Origin: Bacteroidales bacterium
GTDB taxonomy: Bacteria > Bacteroidota > Bacteroidia > Bacteroidales > UBA932
DNA: 64,000 bases
NCBI GenBank assembly: GCA_017651465.1
Contig: JAGCCX010000061.1
Location: forward strand, 1-64,000
Reading direction: 5' to 3'
Of this stretch, positions 39,656-47,732 are shown piece after piece. The position numbers and the translations under genes were made by a program. The notes under the pieces are model-generated. The model was not told where the DNA came from. It was given only the letters and a program-made list of their open reading frames with translations, and made no database searches. The first letter of the stretch is position 1. The number at the start of each line of letters is the position of its first letter.

Positions 39656-40204
39656 TCAGATTGCGTCCGCCGCAGTAAGCGGGCTGCGCAGCCTGTCTTT
39701 GTCGGAAAGAATCATCTGCTCGGGAGCTATCTTCCAGTCTATTCCGAGCGCGGGGTCGGTCAGCAGCACGCCGGCATCGGCCTCGGGGTGATAGAATTCA
39801 TCGCACTTGTATTGGAATACGGCTGTTTCGCTCAGAACCGAAAAGCCGTGGGCGAAGCCCTTGGGGATGAAGAACTGAAGGTGGTTCTCTTCGCTCAACT
39901 CTACGGCGAAATGCTCTCCGAAAGTGGGGGAGCCGCGGCGGATATCTACAGCTATGTCAAGAACCCTGCCCTGGGTGCAGCGAACCAGCTTGGCCTGGGT
40001 GAAGGGAGGCTTCTGGAAATGAAGTCCCCGCACGACGCCCCACGACGACTTGCTTTCATTATCCTGGACGAATTCCACCGGACCGATGAGCTCCTCGAAA
40101 TCACGCTTTGAGAAACTCTCGAAGAAATAACCGCGGGCATCTTCAAAGATGCGCGGCTTTAAAACCACTAACCCGTTGAGGGCGGTCTGAACAACTGTCA
40201 TCAC
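39656..40204 (-). CDS. rfbC: dTDP-4-dehydrorhamnose 3,5-epimerase
   Basis: RfbC makes dTDP-4-keto-L-rhamnose for surface polysaccharides. The 182-residue cupin has FEDARGYFFESFSKRDF, VQDNESKSSWGVVRGLHFQ with the catalytic histidine near 62, LVRCTQGRVLDIAVDIR, and FIPKGFAHGFSVLS. Other rfb genes are not adjacent. It overlaps rarA by four bases. Confidence 0.94.
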   Translation of the reverse strand: MMTVVQTALNGLVVLKPRIFEDARGYFFESFSKRDFEELIGPVEFVQDNESKSSWGVVRGLHFQKPPFTQAKLVRCTQGRVLDIAVDIRRGSPTFGEHFAVELSEENHLQFFIPKGFAHGFSVLSETAVFQYKCDEFYHPEADAGVLLTDPALGIDWKIAPEQMILSDKDRLRSPLTAADAI

Positions 40205-41499
40205 TTCTTTGTGTAGTATTTAGGCCAGCAAGATAATAAGTAAGCCTTAAGCCTGTCTTCCTGGGCGTTGGGCTGGGGCTCGTAGAACACTCTGCCTCGC
40301 ATAGCGTCGGGCATAAATTCCAGGTCGGTAAAATGCCCCTCGAAGTCGTGGGCGTATTTGTAGCCGTCGGAATAGCCGAGTTCCTTCATAAGCGATGTAG
40401 GAGCGTTGCGCAGGTACAGCGGCACGGGAGCTGTCTTGTCTTCTTCAACGGCGGCAAAGGCCGACTCAACGGCAAGGTATGCCGAATTGCTCTTGGGCGA
40501 GGAAGCAAGATATACGGCGCATTCGCTTAGCGGGATGCGGGCCTCGGGCATTCCTATTGAGTGGACGATGCGGAAGGTGGCATCGGCAAGCAAAAGCGCG
40601 TTGGGATTGGCAAGCCCTATGTCTTCGGCCGCAAGGATGCATAGGCGACGGGCTATGAACAGCGGGTCCTCACCTCCGTCCAGCATACGCGCCATCCAAT
40701 ACACGGCGGCGTTGGGGTCGGAACCGCGCACCGATTTGATGAAGGCGGAAATAATGTCGTAATGCATTTCGCCGCCCTTGTCATAGATGGCCATATTCTC
40801 CTGAAGGCACGCGGTGACCGTCTTGTTGCTGATATGCACGGCCCCGTCTTGGGCGGGCGGAGTGGCATTCACGACTATTTCAAGTATGTTCAGCAGTTTG
40901 CGGGCGTCTCCGCCGCTGTGGCGGAACAGGGCCTCTGTCTCATCTACTGCTATCTGACGCTTGGAAAGCTCTTCGTCGCTGTTTAGCGCCCGCTTGAGCA
41001 AAAGATCAAGGTCAGATGCTTCAAGAGGCTTTAAGACAAATACTTGGCAGCGCGACAGAAGGGGAGTGATTACTTCGAAAGAGGGGTTTTCGGTGGTGGC
41101 TCCTATAAGCACGACGATGCCCGATTCGACCGCCCCGAGGAGAGCGTCTTGCTGGGCCTTGTTGAAACGGTGGATTTCGTCGATGAACAGGACGGGCGCC
41201 GCTGCGGATGAGAACAGCGACTTGTTCCTGGCCTTGTCAATAACTTCCCTGACATCTTTAACCCCGGAGCTTACAGCCGAAAGGGTGTAGAACTCCCTGT
41301 CCAGAGTGTGCGCAATGATGCTTGCCAGAGTGGTCTTGCCCACTCCTGGAGGCCCCCAGAGAATGAATGACGACAGGTTGCCGCTGTCGATCATATTGCG
41401 CAGAATGCATCCCGGGCCAACCAGATGCCGCTGGCCGACATACTGCGACAAGTCGCGGGGACGCATACGCTCGGGAAGGGGGGTACCGATCTCAGACAT
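40201..41499 (-). CDS. rarA: Replication-associated recombination protein A (AAA+ ATPase)
   Basis: RarA (MgsA) acts at stalled replication forks. The 432-residue AAA+ protein has PLPERMRPRDLSQYVGQRHL at the start, Walker A GPPGVGKTT near residue 50, Walker B LFIDEIHRFN near 103, and the MgsA C-terminal domain with DIISAFIKSVRGSDPNAAVY. The length is typical. It overlaps the upstream GNAT gene by eight bases and the downstream rfbC by four. Confidence 0.96.
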   Translation of the reverse strand: MSEIGTPLPERMRPRDLSQYVGQRHLVGPGCILRNMIDSGNLSSFILWGPPGVGKTTLASIIAHTLDREFYTLSAVSSGVKDVREVIDKARNKSLFSSAAAPVLFIDEIHRFNKAQQDALLGAVESGIVVLIGATTENPSFEVITPLLSRCQVFVLKPLEASDLDLLLKRALNSDEELSKRQIAVDETEALFRHSGGDARKLLNILEIVVNATPPAQDGAVHISNKTVTACLQENMAIYDKGGEMHYDIISAFIKSVRGSDPNAAVYWMARMLDGGEDPLFIARRLCILAAEDIGLANPNALLLADATFRIVHSIGMPEARIPLSECAVYLASSPKSNSAYLAVESAFAAVEEDKTAPVPLYLRNAPTSLMKELGYSDGYKYAHDFEGHFTDLEFMPDAMRGRVFYEPQPNAQEDRLKAYLLSCWPKYYTKK

Positions 41500-42637
41500 T
41501 GGGGTAAGGGAGTTTCTTTATGTAGGAGCGGCGTCTCTTGACACACTCGTTTTCAAAATCTTTCCACTGACCCTGGTTCTTCAGGTTGTCTTCGAGCACG
41601 GCGTTGGTCTCGGCCCATTTGACACCCCACTTGCTGAATTTGTCGAACAAGTCGGCGAAGAGCAGCGAATTGATGCCGGAATTCTGATAATCGGGACGTA
41701 CGCCCACCAGAAGCATCTCCACGCCCTCTTCGTGCTTGATGAACATCGACTTGAGCAGATGCCACCAGCCGAAGGGGAAGAGCTTTCCGCGGCTTTTCTG
41801 GAGCGCCCTTGCAATGGAGGGCATAGTGACGCCGAATGCTACGAGCTCGTTCTTGTCGTTTTCGACCATACTGAGGTAGCGCAGGTCAAGGATGCTCAGG
41901 TAGAAATCGAGGTACTTCTTGGCCATATGGTCGGGCAGTACCGTAAAGTTGTAAAGGTCTTTGTAGCACTCGTTAATGAGCTTGAACACTTTGAGACCGT
42001 AGTTTTCTTTCCTGATGATCTTCCGGGTCAGGGGCCTGATATGCACGTTGGCGCGCTGCTTGATAATGGACGACACCCTCTTCAGGCGGTCCGGAAGCTG
42101 TTCGGGCAGGAAAATCTTGTATTCTATCCAGTCGGTGTCTTTGTCGAAGCCCATCCGCTGCAGGTGGTCGTTGTAATAGGGGTAATTGTAGATGAGCGCC
42201 ATCGTGCTGAGCCGGTCGTAACCTGCAATGAGCATACCCTCTGGATCAAAATCGGTGAAGCCCAGCGGGCCGACCACCGATTCCATCCCGTACTCCCTGC
42301 CGAATTCATACACCTTTTCCATCAGGGCGTCGGCAACCTGGGCGTCGTCAATAAAATCGAACCATCCGAAACGTACTTCCTTGTGGTCCCATTGCTCGTT
42401 GGCCTTGAAATTGACTATGGCTGCTACACGGCCTGAGAGTACGCCGTCCTTGTAGGCAAGGAACAGGGCGGATTTGCAGAATTCCTGCGCCGCGCCCTTC
42501 TCCTGGTCGAGGGTATCCAGCTGGTCGAATACCAGCGGCGGAACGTAGTAAGGATTGTTTTTGTAGAGTGCCTCAGGATAGTTGACAAAAGTGCGCAGGT
42601 CGCGCTTGGAGAGTACTTTTTTTATTTCTACCGGCAT
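41492..42637 (-). CDS. GNAT-fold N-acetyltransferase-like protein
   Basis: A 381-residue cytosolic protein common in Bacteroidota and annotated there only as a GNAT-like or hypothetical protein. Visible are FVNYPEALYKNNPYYVPPL near residue 20, RVAAIVNF and FGWFDF, a YGMESVVGPLGFTDFDPEGML motif near 120, and a second GNAT-like segment VGVRPDYQNSGINSLLF near 315, suggesting two GNAT folds. Substrate is unknown. The start is taken at ATG 42637, because the upstream extension lies between promoter and ATG. Confidence 0.8.
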   Translation of the reverse strand: MPVEIKKVLSKRDLRTFVNYPEALYKNNPYYVPPLVFDQLDTLDQEKGAAQEFCKSALFLAYKDGVLSGRVAAIVNFKANEQWDHKEVRFGWFDFIDDAQVADALMEKVYEFGREYGMESVVGPLGFTDFDPEGMLIAGYDRLSTMALIYNYPYYNDHLQRMGFDKDTDWIEYKIFLPEQLPDRLKRVSSIIKQRANVHIRPLTRKIIRKENYGLKVFKLINECYKDLYNFTVLPDHMAKKYLDFYLSILDLRYLSMVENDKNELVAFGVTMPSIARALQKSRGKLFPFGWWHLLKSMFIKHEEGVEMLLVGVRPDYQNSGINSLLFADLFDKFSKWGVKWAETNAVLEDNLKNQGQWKDFENECVKRRRSYIKKLPYPNV

Positions 42638-42662
42638 AGGTTGAAAGTTTTCGTTGCAACGG

Positions 42663-42694
42663 CTAATATAGTACAATTATTGGATATAATCAAA
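42663..42694 (-). promoter_or_regulatory. Promoter for the GNAT-rarA-rfbC operon
   Basis: On the minus strand TTTG at 42694-42691, 20 bases, then TATATTAG at 42670-42663 (one mismatch from TAnnTTTG). It interleaves with the divergent promoter at 42680-42710. Confidence 0.6.
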
Positions 42695-42710
42695 GATTTC
42701 CCTATCTTCG
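42680..42710 (+). promoter_or_regulatory. Promoter for the two small exported-protein genes
   Basis: TTG at 42680-42682, 20 bases, then TATCTTCG at 42703-42710 (one mismatch). The GTG start at 42715 is four bases past the box, so the mRNA should be leaderless. Confidence 0.6.
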
Positions 42711-42714
42711 TGAT

Positions 42715-43299
42715 GTGTACGGAAAGCTATATACCACACTTGCGGCATTCACCATTGCCTTTGCCCTCTTTCCTTCCGGTTTAAGGGCTCAGGAGGCGGG
42801 ATTGTTCAGTTCTCCCAAAGGAGTGGGGGCCGTATTCCGCCTGCCGGAGAGGGATAATGTTTTCCACAGCGCCACCTTCTATGTTGATATCTACGGAGTA
42901 GTGACAAGCCGCTGCTCTTATCCGGGCTATAAATTGAATTTATCCCGGCAGTACATTTTCAGCCGCCTTCAACGAAACGGATACTCGATGACTCTCTATG
43001 CCGGCCCGGGAGTAAGCGCCGGATATGTGCGCGATCACGACAAAGGGCGCGGATTCGACCTTGTATCGTTGATGAGCGACAACCAAGGACTTATGTTCGC
43101 CCTGAGCGGGGATGCCGGCTGCCGTTTTGACTTTGGAGGCAGCGTGGCGCTGGATTTATCGTTGACCGCCGAGGCCGGAGTCCACGTGCGTCCGAACGAG
43201 CGGGAGCAAAGCTATCAGGCGACCTACCTGAGCATTTATAATAACGGTCTTCTGCAGGCGCTGTACCCCCAATTCACCATACTGTTCAAGATCAAATGA
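42715..43299 (+). CDS. Small exported protein of unknown function, probable beta-barrel
   Basis: A 194-residue protein with a Sec signal (MYGKLYTTLAAFTIAFALFP, cut near LRAQ) and a body of alternating hydrophobic/polar residues ending in a strand with a hydrophobic penultimate segment (YPQFTILFKIK). It may be a small outer-membrane barrel. The start is GTG; an ATG two bases earlier is in another frame that stops after 23 codons. No family is recognised. It overlaps the next gene by ATGA. Confidence 0.65.
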   Translation: MYGKLYTTLAAFTIAFALFPSGLRAQEAGLFSSPKGVGAVFRLPERDNVFHSATFYVDIYGVVTSRCSYPGYKLNLSRQYIFSRLQRNGYSMTLYAGPGVSAGYVRDHDKGRGFDLVSLMSDNQGLMFALSGDAGCRFDFGGSVALDLSLTAEAGVHVRPNEREQSYQATYLSIYNNGLLQALYPQFTILFKIK

Positions 43300-43907
43300 A
43301 AAAAATATTACTGGCTGCTTTCCTTCTAGTTTTCGTGCCGTTCGCCAAAGCCGGGGCGGGGGACTTCCCCCGTATCAGTTACGGCCTGGAATGGGGCTAT
43401 ACAGGCACTTTCCTGCGCAGCTGGCAGTATAATTACATATGCAGCGAGGGCTATCGAATAGTTGATTCCGACGAGGCCTGGCGATATTTCAGTAACGGTA
43501 TCTTCCTTACCAACGCGGGCCTCGATCTGGGCGATAAGCTGAACGTGTCGGTTTATGCCGGATTGTCGGGTGTGTATTTCAGGAGATGGATGATTCCACT
43601 CGAGGCACGGCTGCGTTTCTGTCCCTCCGGGCTCGATGCCTCCGGGTTCATCTGCTATATGGGTGCGGGAGCTATGTTTCCCGTATCCGTGCTGTACAAG
43701 ACCAATCTCGGTGCCAAACTGGGGGTGGGATATAGGGTGTCGGTATTCCGCAACATCAGCGTCGATTTCCTGCTCTCGGCGCATTTCACCACCGACCACG
43801 ACCAAATTACCGACCCCGACACGAAACAGCTCGTGCCAGCTCAGGACATAACCAAGAATGCCGCACAATATACGGCTGTCTGCTTAAGTGCCGCTATTAA
43901 TTTTTAG
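43296..43907 (+). CDS. Small exported protein of unknown function, probable beta-barrel
   Basis: A 203-residue protein with a signal peptide (MKKILLAAFLLVFVPFAKA) and beta-rich body ending in AAINF, with C-terminal Phe as in outer-membrane barrels. Segments such as GLDLGDKLNVSVYAGLSG and GAKLGVGYRVSVFRNIS look like transmembrane hairpins. It is not obviously a sequence paralogue of its upstream partner, but the two are co-translated. The stop overlaps that of the convergent cysteate synthase gene. Confidence 0.65.
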   Translation: MKKILLAAFLLVFVPFAKAGAGDFPRISYGLEWGYTGTFLRSWQYNYICSEGYRIVDSDEAWRYFSNGIFLTNAGLDLGDKLNVSVYAGLSGVYFRRWMIPLEARLRFCPSGLDASGFICYMGAGAMFPVSVLYKTNLGAKLGVGYRVSVFRNISVDFLLSAHFTTDHDQITDPDTKQLVPAQDITKNAAQYTAVCLSAAINF

Positions 43908-45196
43908 AACAGCTCGGATACCCTGGCGATTATCTCTTCCGCCGGCAGGTCGGGGCTGAGCACCAGGTCGGGCTCCTTCAGCACAAATCCCTTGCCCATA
44001 GCGGACAGGGTTCCGCCACCGGTACAGTTGAGCATAATGTATTCGTCCTTATCGACGATATGGTTCTGTACGGCCTGGGCAAGGCTGGATACAGCTACAC
44101 ACGCAGCGGGCAGAAGATCGTACCCTTCGAGGTTGCGGAACTGCAGCAGCCAGTACATAATGTCGTCGTTGGAGGCGAGGAACACGTCGCCGTGGCTCTT
44201 CTCCAACACATCAAAGAGGCCGCCGGCTATGCTGTACGGGGGTTTGCGGTTCGACAAAACCTTGGCCAGGATAACCTCTGCCTGGCGGCGGCCCTGTTCG
44301 GGAGTGATTGGGGCAAGCTGCCTGGAGCCGGTCTTCCAGGAGTCGTACAAAAGAGTGAAAGGGGTGTTCTGCGACACATAGACCCGCATATTGTTCTCTC
44401 CGAAGCGGCCGTCGGCGGCAAGCCTTTCGGCGTTCTCCCAGGCTGCGATGGCGCCGGTGCCGGATCCCACAGCCTGGAAATATGCATCGGGCAGACGCCC
44501 TGCCTTTTCAACATAGCTCAGGATGGTGGTTCCCATTCCGTCGCGCCGGGCAATATTCTTGGCTCCTCCTTCGAGGAAATAGCGGGGATCTCTGGCAAGC
44601 TTGTCCCCGAGGGTTATGGCGTCGTAGTAGTCGCAGCCGTGGGGAGCAGCAACGACTTTTACGCATCGGTTCAGCTTGTGACGGAACCACAGGTCGTGCT
44701 TGTTGTCTTCTGGGATGCATATCACCACCGGGATGTCGTTGTCGGAGCATACTTGCGAGAATGCCCTGGCCGTATTGCCGGCCGACTGTACGACGAGTGT
44801 GCGCTTCTCCTTGCGGTCCATACGGGCACACACCGAAAAGGCCTCGGTCTCCTTGAAGGAGCAGGTGCTCATTTTGGCGCCTATTTTGGGGTTCCACCCC
44901 GAGAATGTTATATATAAGTTGTTAAGCCCCAAATACTTGGCGAGGTTCTTGGATTTGTATGTTACCGGCGCGCAGGACTTCTTGAGAGTACGCTTGACAG
45001 GCATCCATTCGGCGTAACGGTAGAGCCCTTTGAGATCTTCGCGCGGAGTGAAACTGGTATTGTCGTAAACGGCGCGTACAAGAGAAGGGAATTCGCATTC
45101 TGGATCGGCCAGAGCCCAGCCCGGATCGTCGAAAATACGCCCTGTGGAGACTGTTTCCAGTTTGTAGGCGGTAGGTTTGAATTTGAGAAGATTCAT
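43904..45196 (-). CDS. Cysteate synthase (threonine synthase-like PLP enzyme)
   Basis: A 430-residue fold-type II PLP enzyme matching the cysteate synthase family, which converts O-phosphoserine plus sulfite to L-cysteate. In Bacteroidota such as Alistipes and Odoribacter, cysteate feeds sulfonolipid (capnine/sulfobacin) synthesis; in methanogens it feeds coenzyme M. The PLP lysine is Lys115 in TCSFKETEAF, followed by VQSAGNTARAFSQ and, near the end, NCTGGGTLSAMGKG. True threonine synthase remains possible but the sequence and start (LLKFKPTAYKLETV) favour cysteate synthase. Start at ATG 45196, two bases after the antiporter stop. Confidence 0.85.
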   Translation of the reverse strand: MNLLKFKPTAYKLETVSTGRIFDDPGWALADPECEFPSLVRAVYDNTSFTPREDLKGLYRYAEWMPVKRTLKKSCAPVTYKSKNLAKYLGLNNLYITFSGWNPKIGAKMSTCSFKETEAFSVCARMDRKEKRTLVVQSAGNTARAFSQVCSDNDIPVVICIPEDNKHDLWFRHKLNRCVKVVAAPHGCDYYDAITLGDKLARDPRYFLEGGAKNIARRDGMGTTILSYVEKAGRLPDAYFQAVGSGTGAIAAWENAERLAADGRFGENNMRVYVSQNTPFTLLYDSWKTGSRQLAPITPEQGRRQAEVILAKVLSNRKPPYSIAGGLFDVLEKSHGDVFLASNDDIMYWLLQFRNLEGYDLLPAACVAVSSLAQAVQNHIVDKDEYIMLNCTGGGTLSAMGKGFVLKEPDLVLSPDLPAEEIIARVSELF

Positions 45197-45197
45197 A

Positions 45198-46157
45198 TCA
45201 AAGTTTAATAAACAACCACACGTAATAGGCAATGAAGCAAAGCACGAAGAGTGCGCCTTCATAGCGGTCTATCTGATTCTTCTTGAAGGAGTAGGAACTC
45301 ATCCACACCAAAATCATACTGGTAAGGAGTGCGCACACGTCCACGAGGGTAATATCTCTGAACTGCAGGGGAGAGATGGTCGCCGAGACGCCCAGGATAA
45401 GCAGTATGTTGAAGATGTTCGATCCCAGGATATTTCCCAGGGCGAGCTGTCCCTTCTTCTTTGCCGCAGCAACTACGCAGGCTGCAAGTTCCGGCAGGGA
45501 AGTGCCGCCGGCAAGCAGGGTAATGGCGATGAATTTGTCGCTTACTCCCAAGTATCTGGCTATGTTTACCGCAGAATCTACAAACCACCTGCCGCCGAAA
45601 ACCAGGCCGGCGAGTCCAACGAGAGTCAGGAGTATAGCCACGGCGAGGCTCATCTTTTTAGCAGGGGAGTCGGACTCGTCGATGCCCTCGTCGTTCTTGA
45701 AACAGGAGTAGATGTAAACGGCGAAAAGAACCAGGAAGACGATTCCTTCTATCCTGGAAAGGCCGTCGTGCTCACCCAGGCCTACAAGGGTTTTGCTCAT
45801 CCCGCAGAAAACCAGCAGGAAAGTCACCAGCAAGGTGATAGGAATATCGCGGCGCTTGTTCGAACGGGTAATGGCCACCGGCATCACCAGGGCGGTTATG
45901 CCCAGGATGAGCAGGGTGTTGAAAATGTTGGAGCCAATAACGTTGCCGATAGAGATGTCGGCATTGCCGGCAATGGCGCCCGTCACGCTGACAACAAGTT
46001 CCGGGCAGGAAGTGCCGAAGCCAACAATTGTCAAGCCGATGACAAACTCACTGATTTTAAGTTTCCTGGCTATGGCAGATGCGCCGTCCACCAGAAAATC
46101 GGCGCCTAAAACGATGGCCGTGAGACCAACTAGCAAAAAAACTATATCGAGGAGCAT
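45198..46157 (-). CDS. Calcium/sodium antiporter (CaCA family, YrbG-like)
   Basis: A 319-residue protein with about ten membrane segments. Two inverted alpha repeats carry the exchanger signature: FGTSCPELVVSV near residue 50 and GGTSLPELAACVV near 205, each with G-N-I-x-G-S-N-I-F-N following (GNVIGSNIFN, GNILGSNIFN). The N-terminal LLDIVFLLVGLTAIVLGADF and cytosolic middle loop fit YrbG. It overlaps rlmD by 16 bases and precedes cysteate synthase by one base. Confidence 0.92.
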   Translation of the reverse strand: MLLDIVFLLVGLTAIVLGADFLVDGASAIARKLKISEFVIGLTIVGFGTSCPELVVSVTGAIAGNADISIGNVIGSNIFNTLLILGITALVMPVAITRSNKRRDIPITLLVTFLLVFCGMSKTLVGLGEHDGLSRIEGIVFLVLFAVYIYSCFKNDEGIDESDSPAKKMSLAVAILLTLVGLAGLVFGGRWFVDSAVNIARYLGVSDKFIAITLLAGGTSLPELAACVVAAAKKKGQLALGNILGSNIFNILLILGVSATISPLQFRDITLVDVCALLTSMILVWMSSYSFKKNQIDRYEGALFVLCFIAYYVWLFIKL

Positions 46158-47575
46158 AATTCGAGTTTACAAATATTCTCAACGTGTTGAGTATGAGGGA
46201 ACATATCTACAGGCTGCACCGCGGTTATCCGGTATTTGCCGGACATAAGCGCTATGTCCCTGGCCTGTGAGGCGGGATTGCAGCTCACGTACACTATACG
46301 GTCGGGCAGGGCGCGCATTATGGTAGCCACCACGTCGGGGTGCATACCTGCACGGGGCGGATCTACTATCATTACGTCGGGATGCCCGTGCCGGGCAATA
46401 AAGTCGTCCGTCAGTATGTCTTTCATATCACCGGCAAACCATTCACAGTTGGTGATGCCGTTTGCCGCAGCGTTGGTGCGGGCGTCTTCTATGGCCTCGG
46501 GAACATACTCGATACCAATGACTTTACGGGCTCCTGCACTAACGAACTGAGCTATCGTGCCAGTGCCGGTATATAGGTCGTAAACCGTCTGGGAGCCGTC
46601 AAGGGCGGCGAATTCCCTGGCCTTGCGGTATAATTGAAGGGCCTGCGCGGCATTGGTCTGATAGAAAGATTTGGGGCCTATGCGGAAGCTGAGATTCTCC
46701 ATCTTTTCGTATATGGCGGGCTTGCCGCAGAACAGGATACATTCCTGGTCGGAGATACTGTCGTTTCCTTTGGTATTAATTACGTAATAAAGGGAGCTGA
46801 TCTCGGGGAAGCGATCACGTATATACTCCAGCATCGGCCTGATGGCAGGGGAGTCGGTGCCGAAACACACGATCAGCATCACCTGCCCGTCTTCGGTGGT
46901 GCGCACAAACATATTGCGCAAAAATCCGTGATTTTCGCGTATGTTATAGAAAGTCAAGCCGTTACGTAACACGTAATCCTTTATAGCAAGGCGTATTTCG
47001 TTGGAGGGCTCCCGCTGAAGATAGCATTTTTCGATATCCAAAACCTTATCGAAGAATTTGCTTACGTGAAAACCCAGGCCGGGGGAGGCGTCGGTTAGAG
47101 GTGACTCGCCCGGAAGCAGCCAGCGTTTGTCGGAAGCGCTGAATTCCAGCTTGTTACGGTAGAAAATAGTCTTCTCGGAACCTATAATTGGCTGAAATTC
47201 AGGCACTTTGAGGTGCCCGATACGGGTCAGCTGGTCATATACCTGACGCTGCTTGGCGCTTAGCTGTATATTGTAGGGAAGAGGCTGCCAGCGGCAACCA
47301 CCACAGACCCCGAAATGTTCGCAAAAAGGCTGAAGGCGCTGGGGCGAAGGTTTTTTGACCTTGATTATACGTCCCTCCAGAAAACTGCTTTTCTTGCGGG
47401 TTATGCGCACGTCGACCACATCGCCGGGGACAGCGAATTCAACAAAGAGCACACGGCCTTCGGACTGAGGATCATCTCCGTCAAGGCGTGCGTGAGCAAT
47501 TGCTTTACCTTCGGCGGCAATGTCTTCAATCAGGACATCGTTAAGGACAATATCGATTTTTCCTTTTCTGCTCAT
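46142..47575 (-). CDS. rlmD: 23S rRNA (uracil-C5)-methyltransferase RlmD (RumA)
   Basis: A 477-residue SAM-dependent enzyme that methylates U1939-type uridines. An N-terminal TRAM domain covers about 10-70. Iron-sulfur cysteines appear as CEHFGVCGGC near 85, SAM-binding as VYDLYTGTGTIAQF near 335, and the catalytic cysteine in VYVSCNPAS near 430. It has its own promoter with the -7 box only six bases before the ATG, so the message is nearly leaderless. Family members methylate U747 or U1939; which one cannot be told from sequence alone. Confidence 0.92.
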   Translation of the reverse strand: MSRKGKIDIVLNDVLIEDIAAEGKAIAHARLDGDDPQSEGRVLFVEFAVPGDVVDVRITRKKSSFLEGRIIKVKKPSPQRLQPFCEHFGVCGGCRWQPLPYNIQLSAKQRQVYDQLTRIGHLKVPEFQPIIGSEKTIFYRNKLEFSASDKRWLLPGESPLTDASPGLGFHVSKFFDKVLDIEKCYLQREPSNEIRLAIKDYVLRNGLTFYNIRENHGFLRNMFVRTTEDGQVMLIVCFGTDSPAIRPMLEYIRDRFPEISSLYYVINTKGNDSISDQECILFCGKPAIYEKMENLSFRIGPKSFYQTNAAQALQLYRKAREFAALDGSQTVYDLYTGTGTIAQFVSAGARKVIGIEYVPEAIEDARTNAAANGITNCEWFAGDMKDILTDDFIARHGHPDVMIVDPPRAGMHPDVVATIMRALPDRIVYVSCNPASQARDIALMSGKYRITAVQPVDMFPHTQHVENICKLELCSSI

Positions 47576-47581
47576 AGACTA

Positions 47582-47589
47582 CAAATATA
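47582..47589 (-). promoter_or_regulatory. Promoter -7 box for the rlmD-antiporter-cysteate synthase operon
   Basis: TATATTTG on the minus strand, six bases before the ATG at 47575. No -33 TTTG is evident. Confidence 0.6.
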
Positions 47590-47703
47590 TAAAAATTTTT
47601 TATGATGTCAGGGGAGCCTGTCTGTAGACTTTAGTTAACATAATATAAATTGTATAACAAAAGGGCAATCTGGTGCCGAAAGAGGATAATTTGAGAAAAA
47701 TAC

Positions 47704-47711
47704 TATATTTG
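47704..47711 (+). promoter_or_regulatory. Promoter -7 box for the second DUF5723-like gene
   Basis: TATATTTG, 21 bases before the ATG at 47733. Confidence 0.6.
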
Positions 47712-47732
47712 TAAAAATTATTTTGACGAAAG

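Noticed and set aside
41306..42436. Open frame antisense to the GNAT gene and the start of rarA
   Set aside because: No ribosome-binding context or homology; both sense genes are well supported.
42713..42784. ATG two bases before the chosen GTG start at 42715
   Set aside because: Its frame stops after 23 codons, while the GTG frame gives a full signal peptide and a 194-residue protein.
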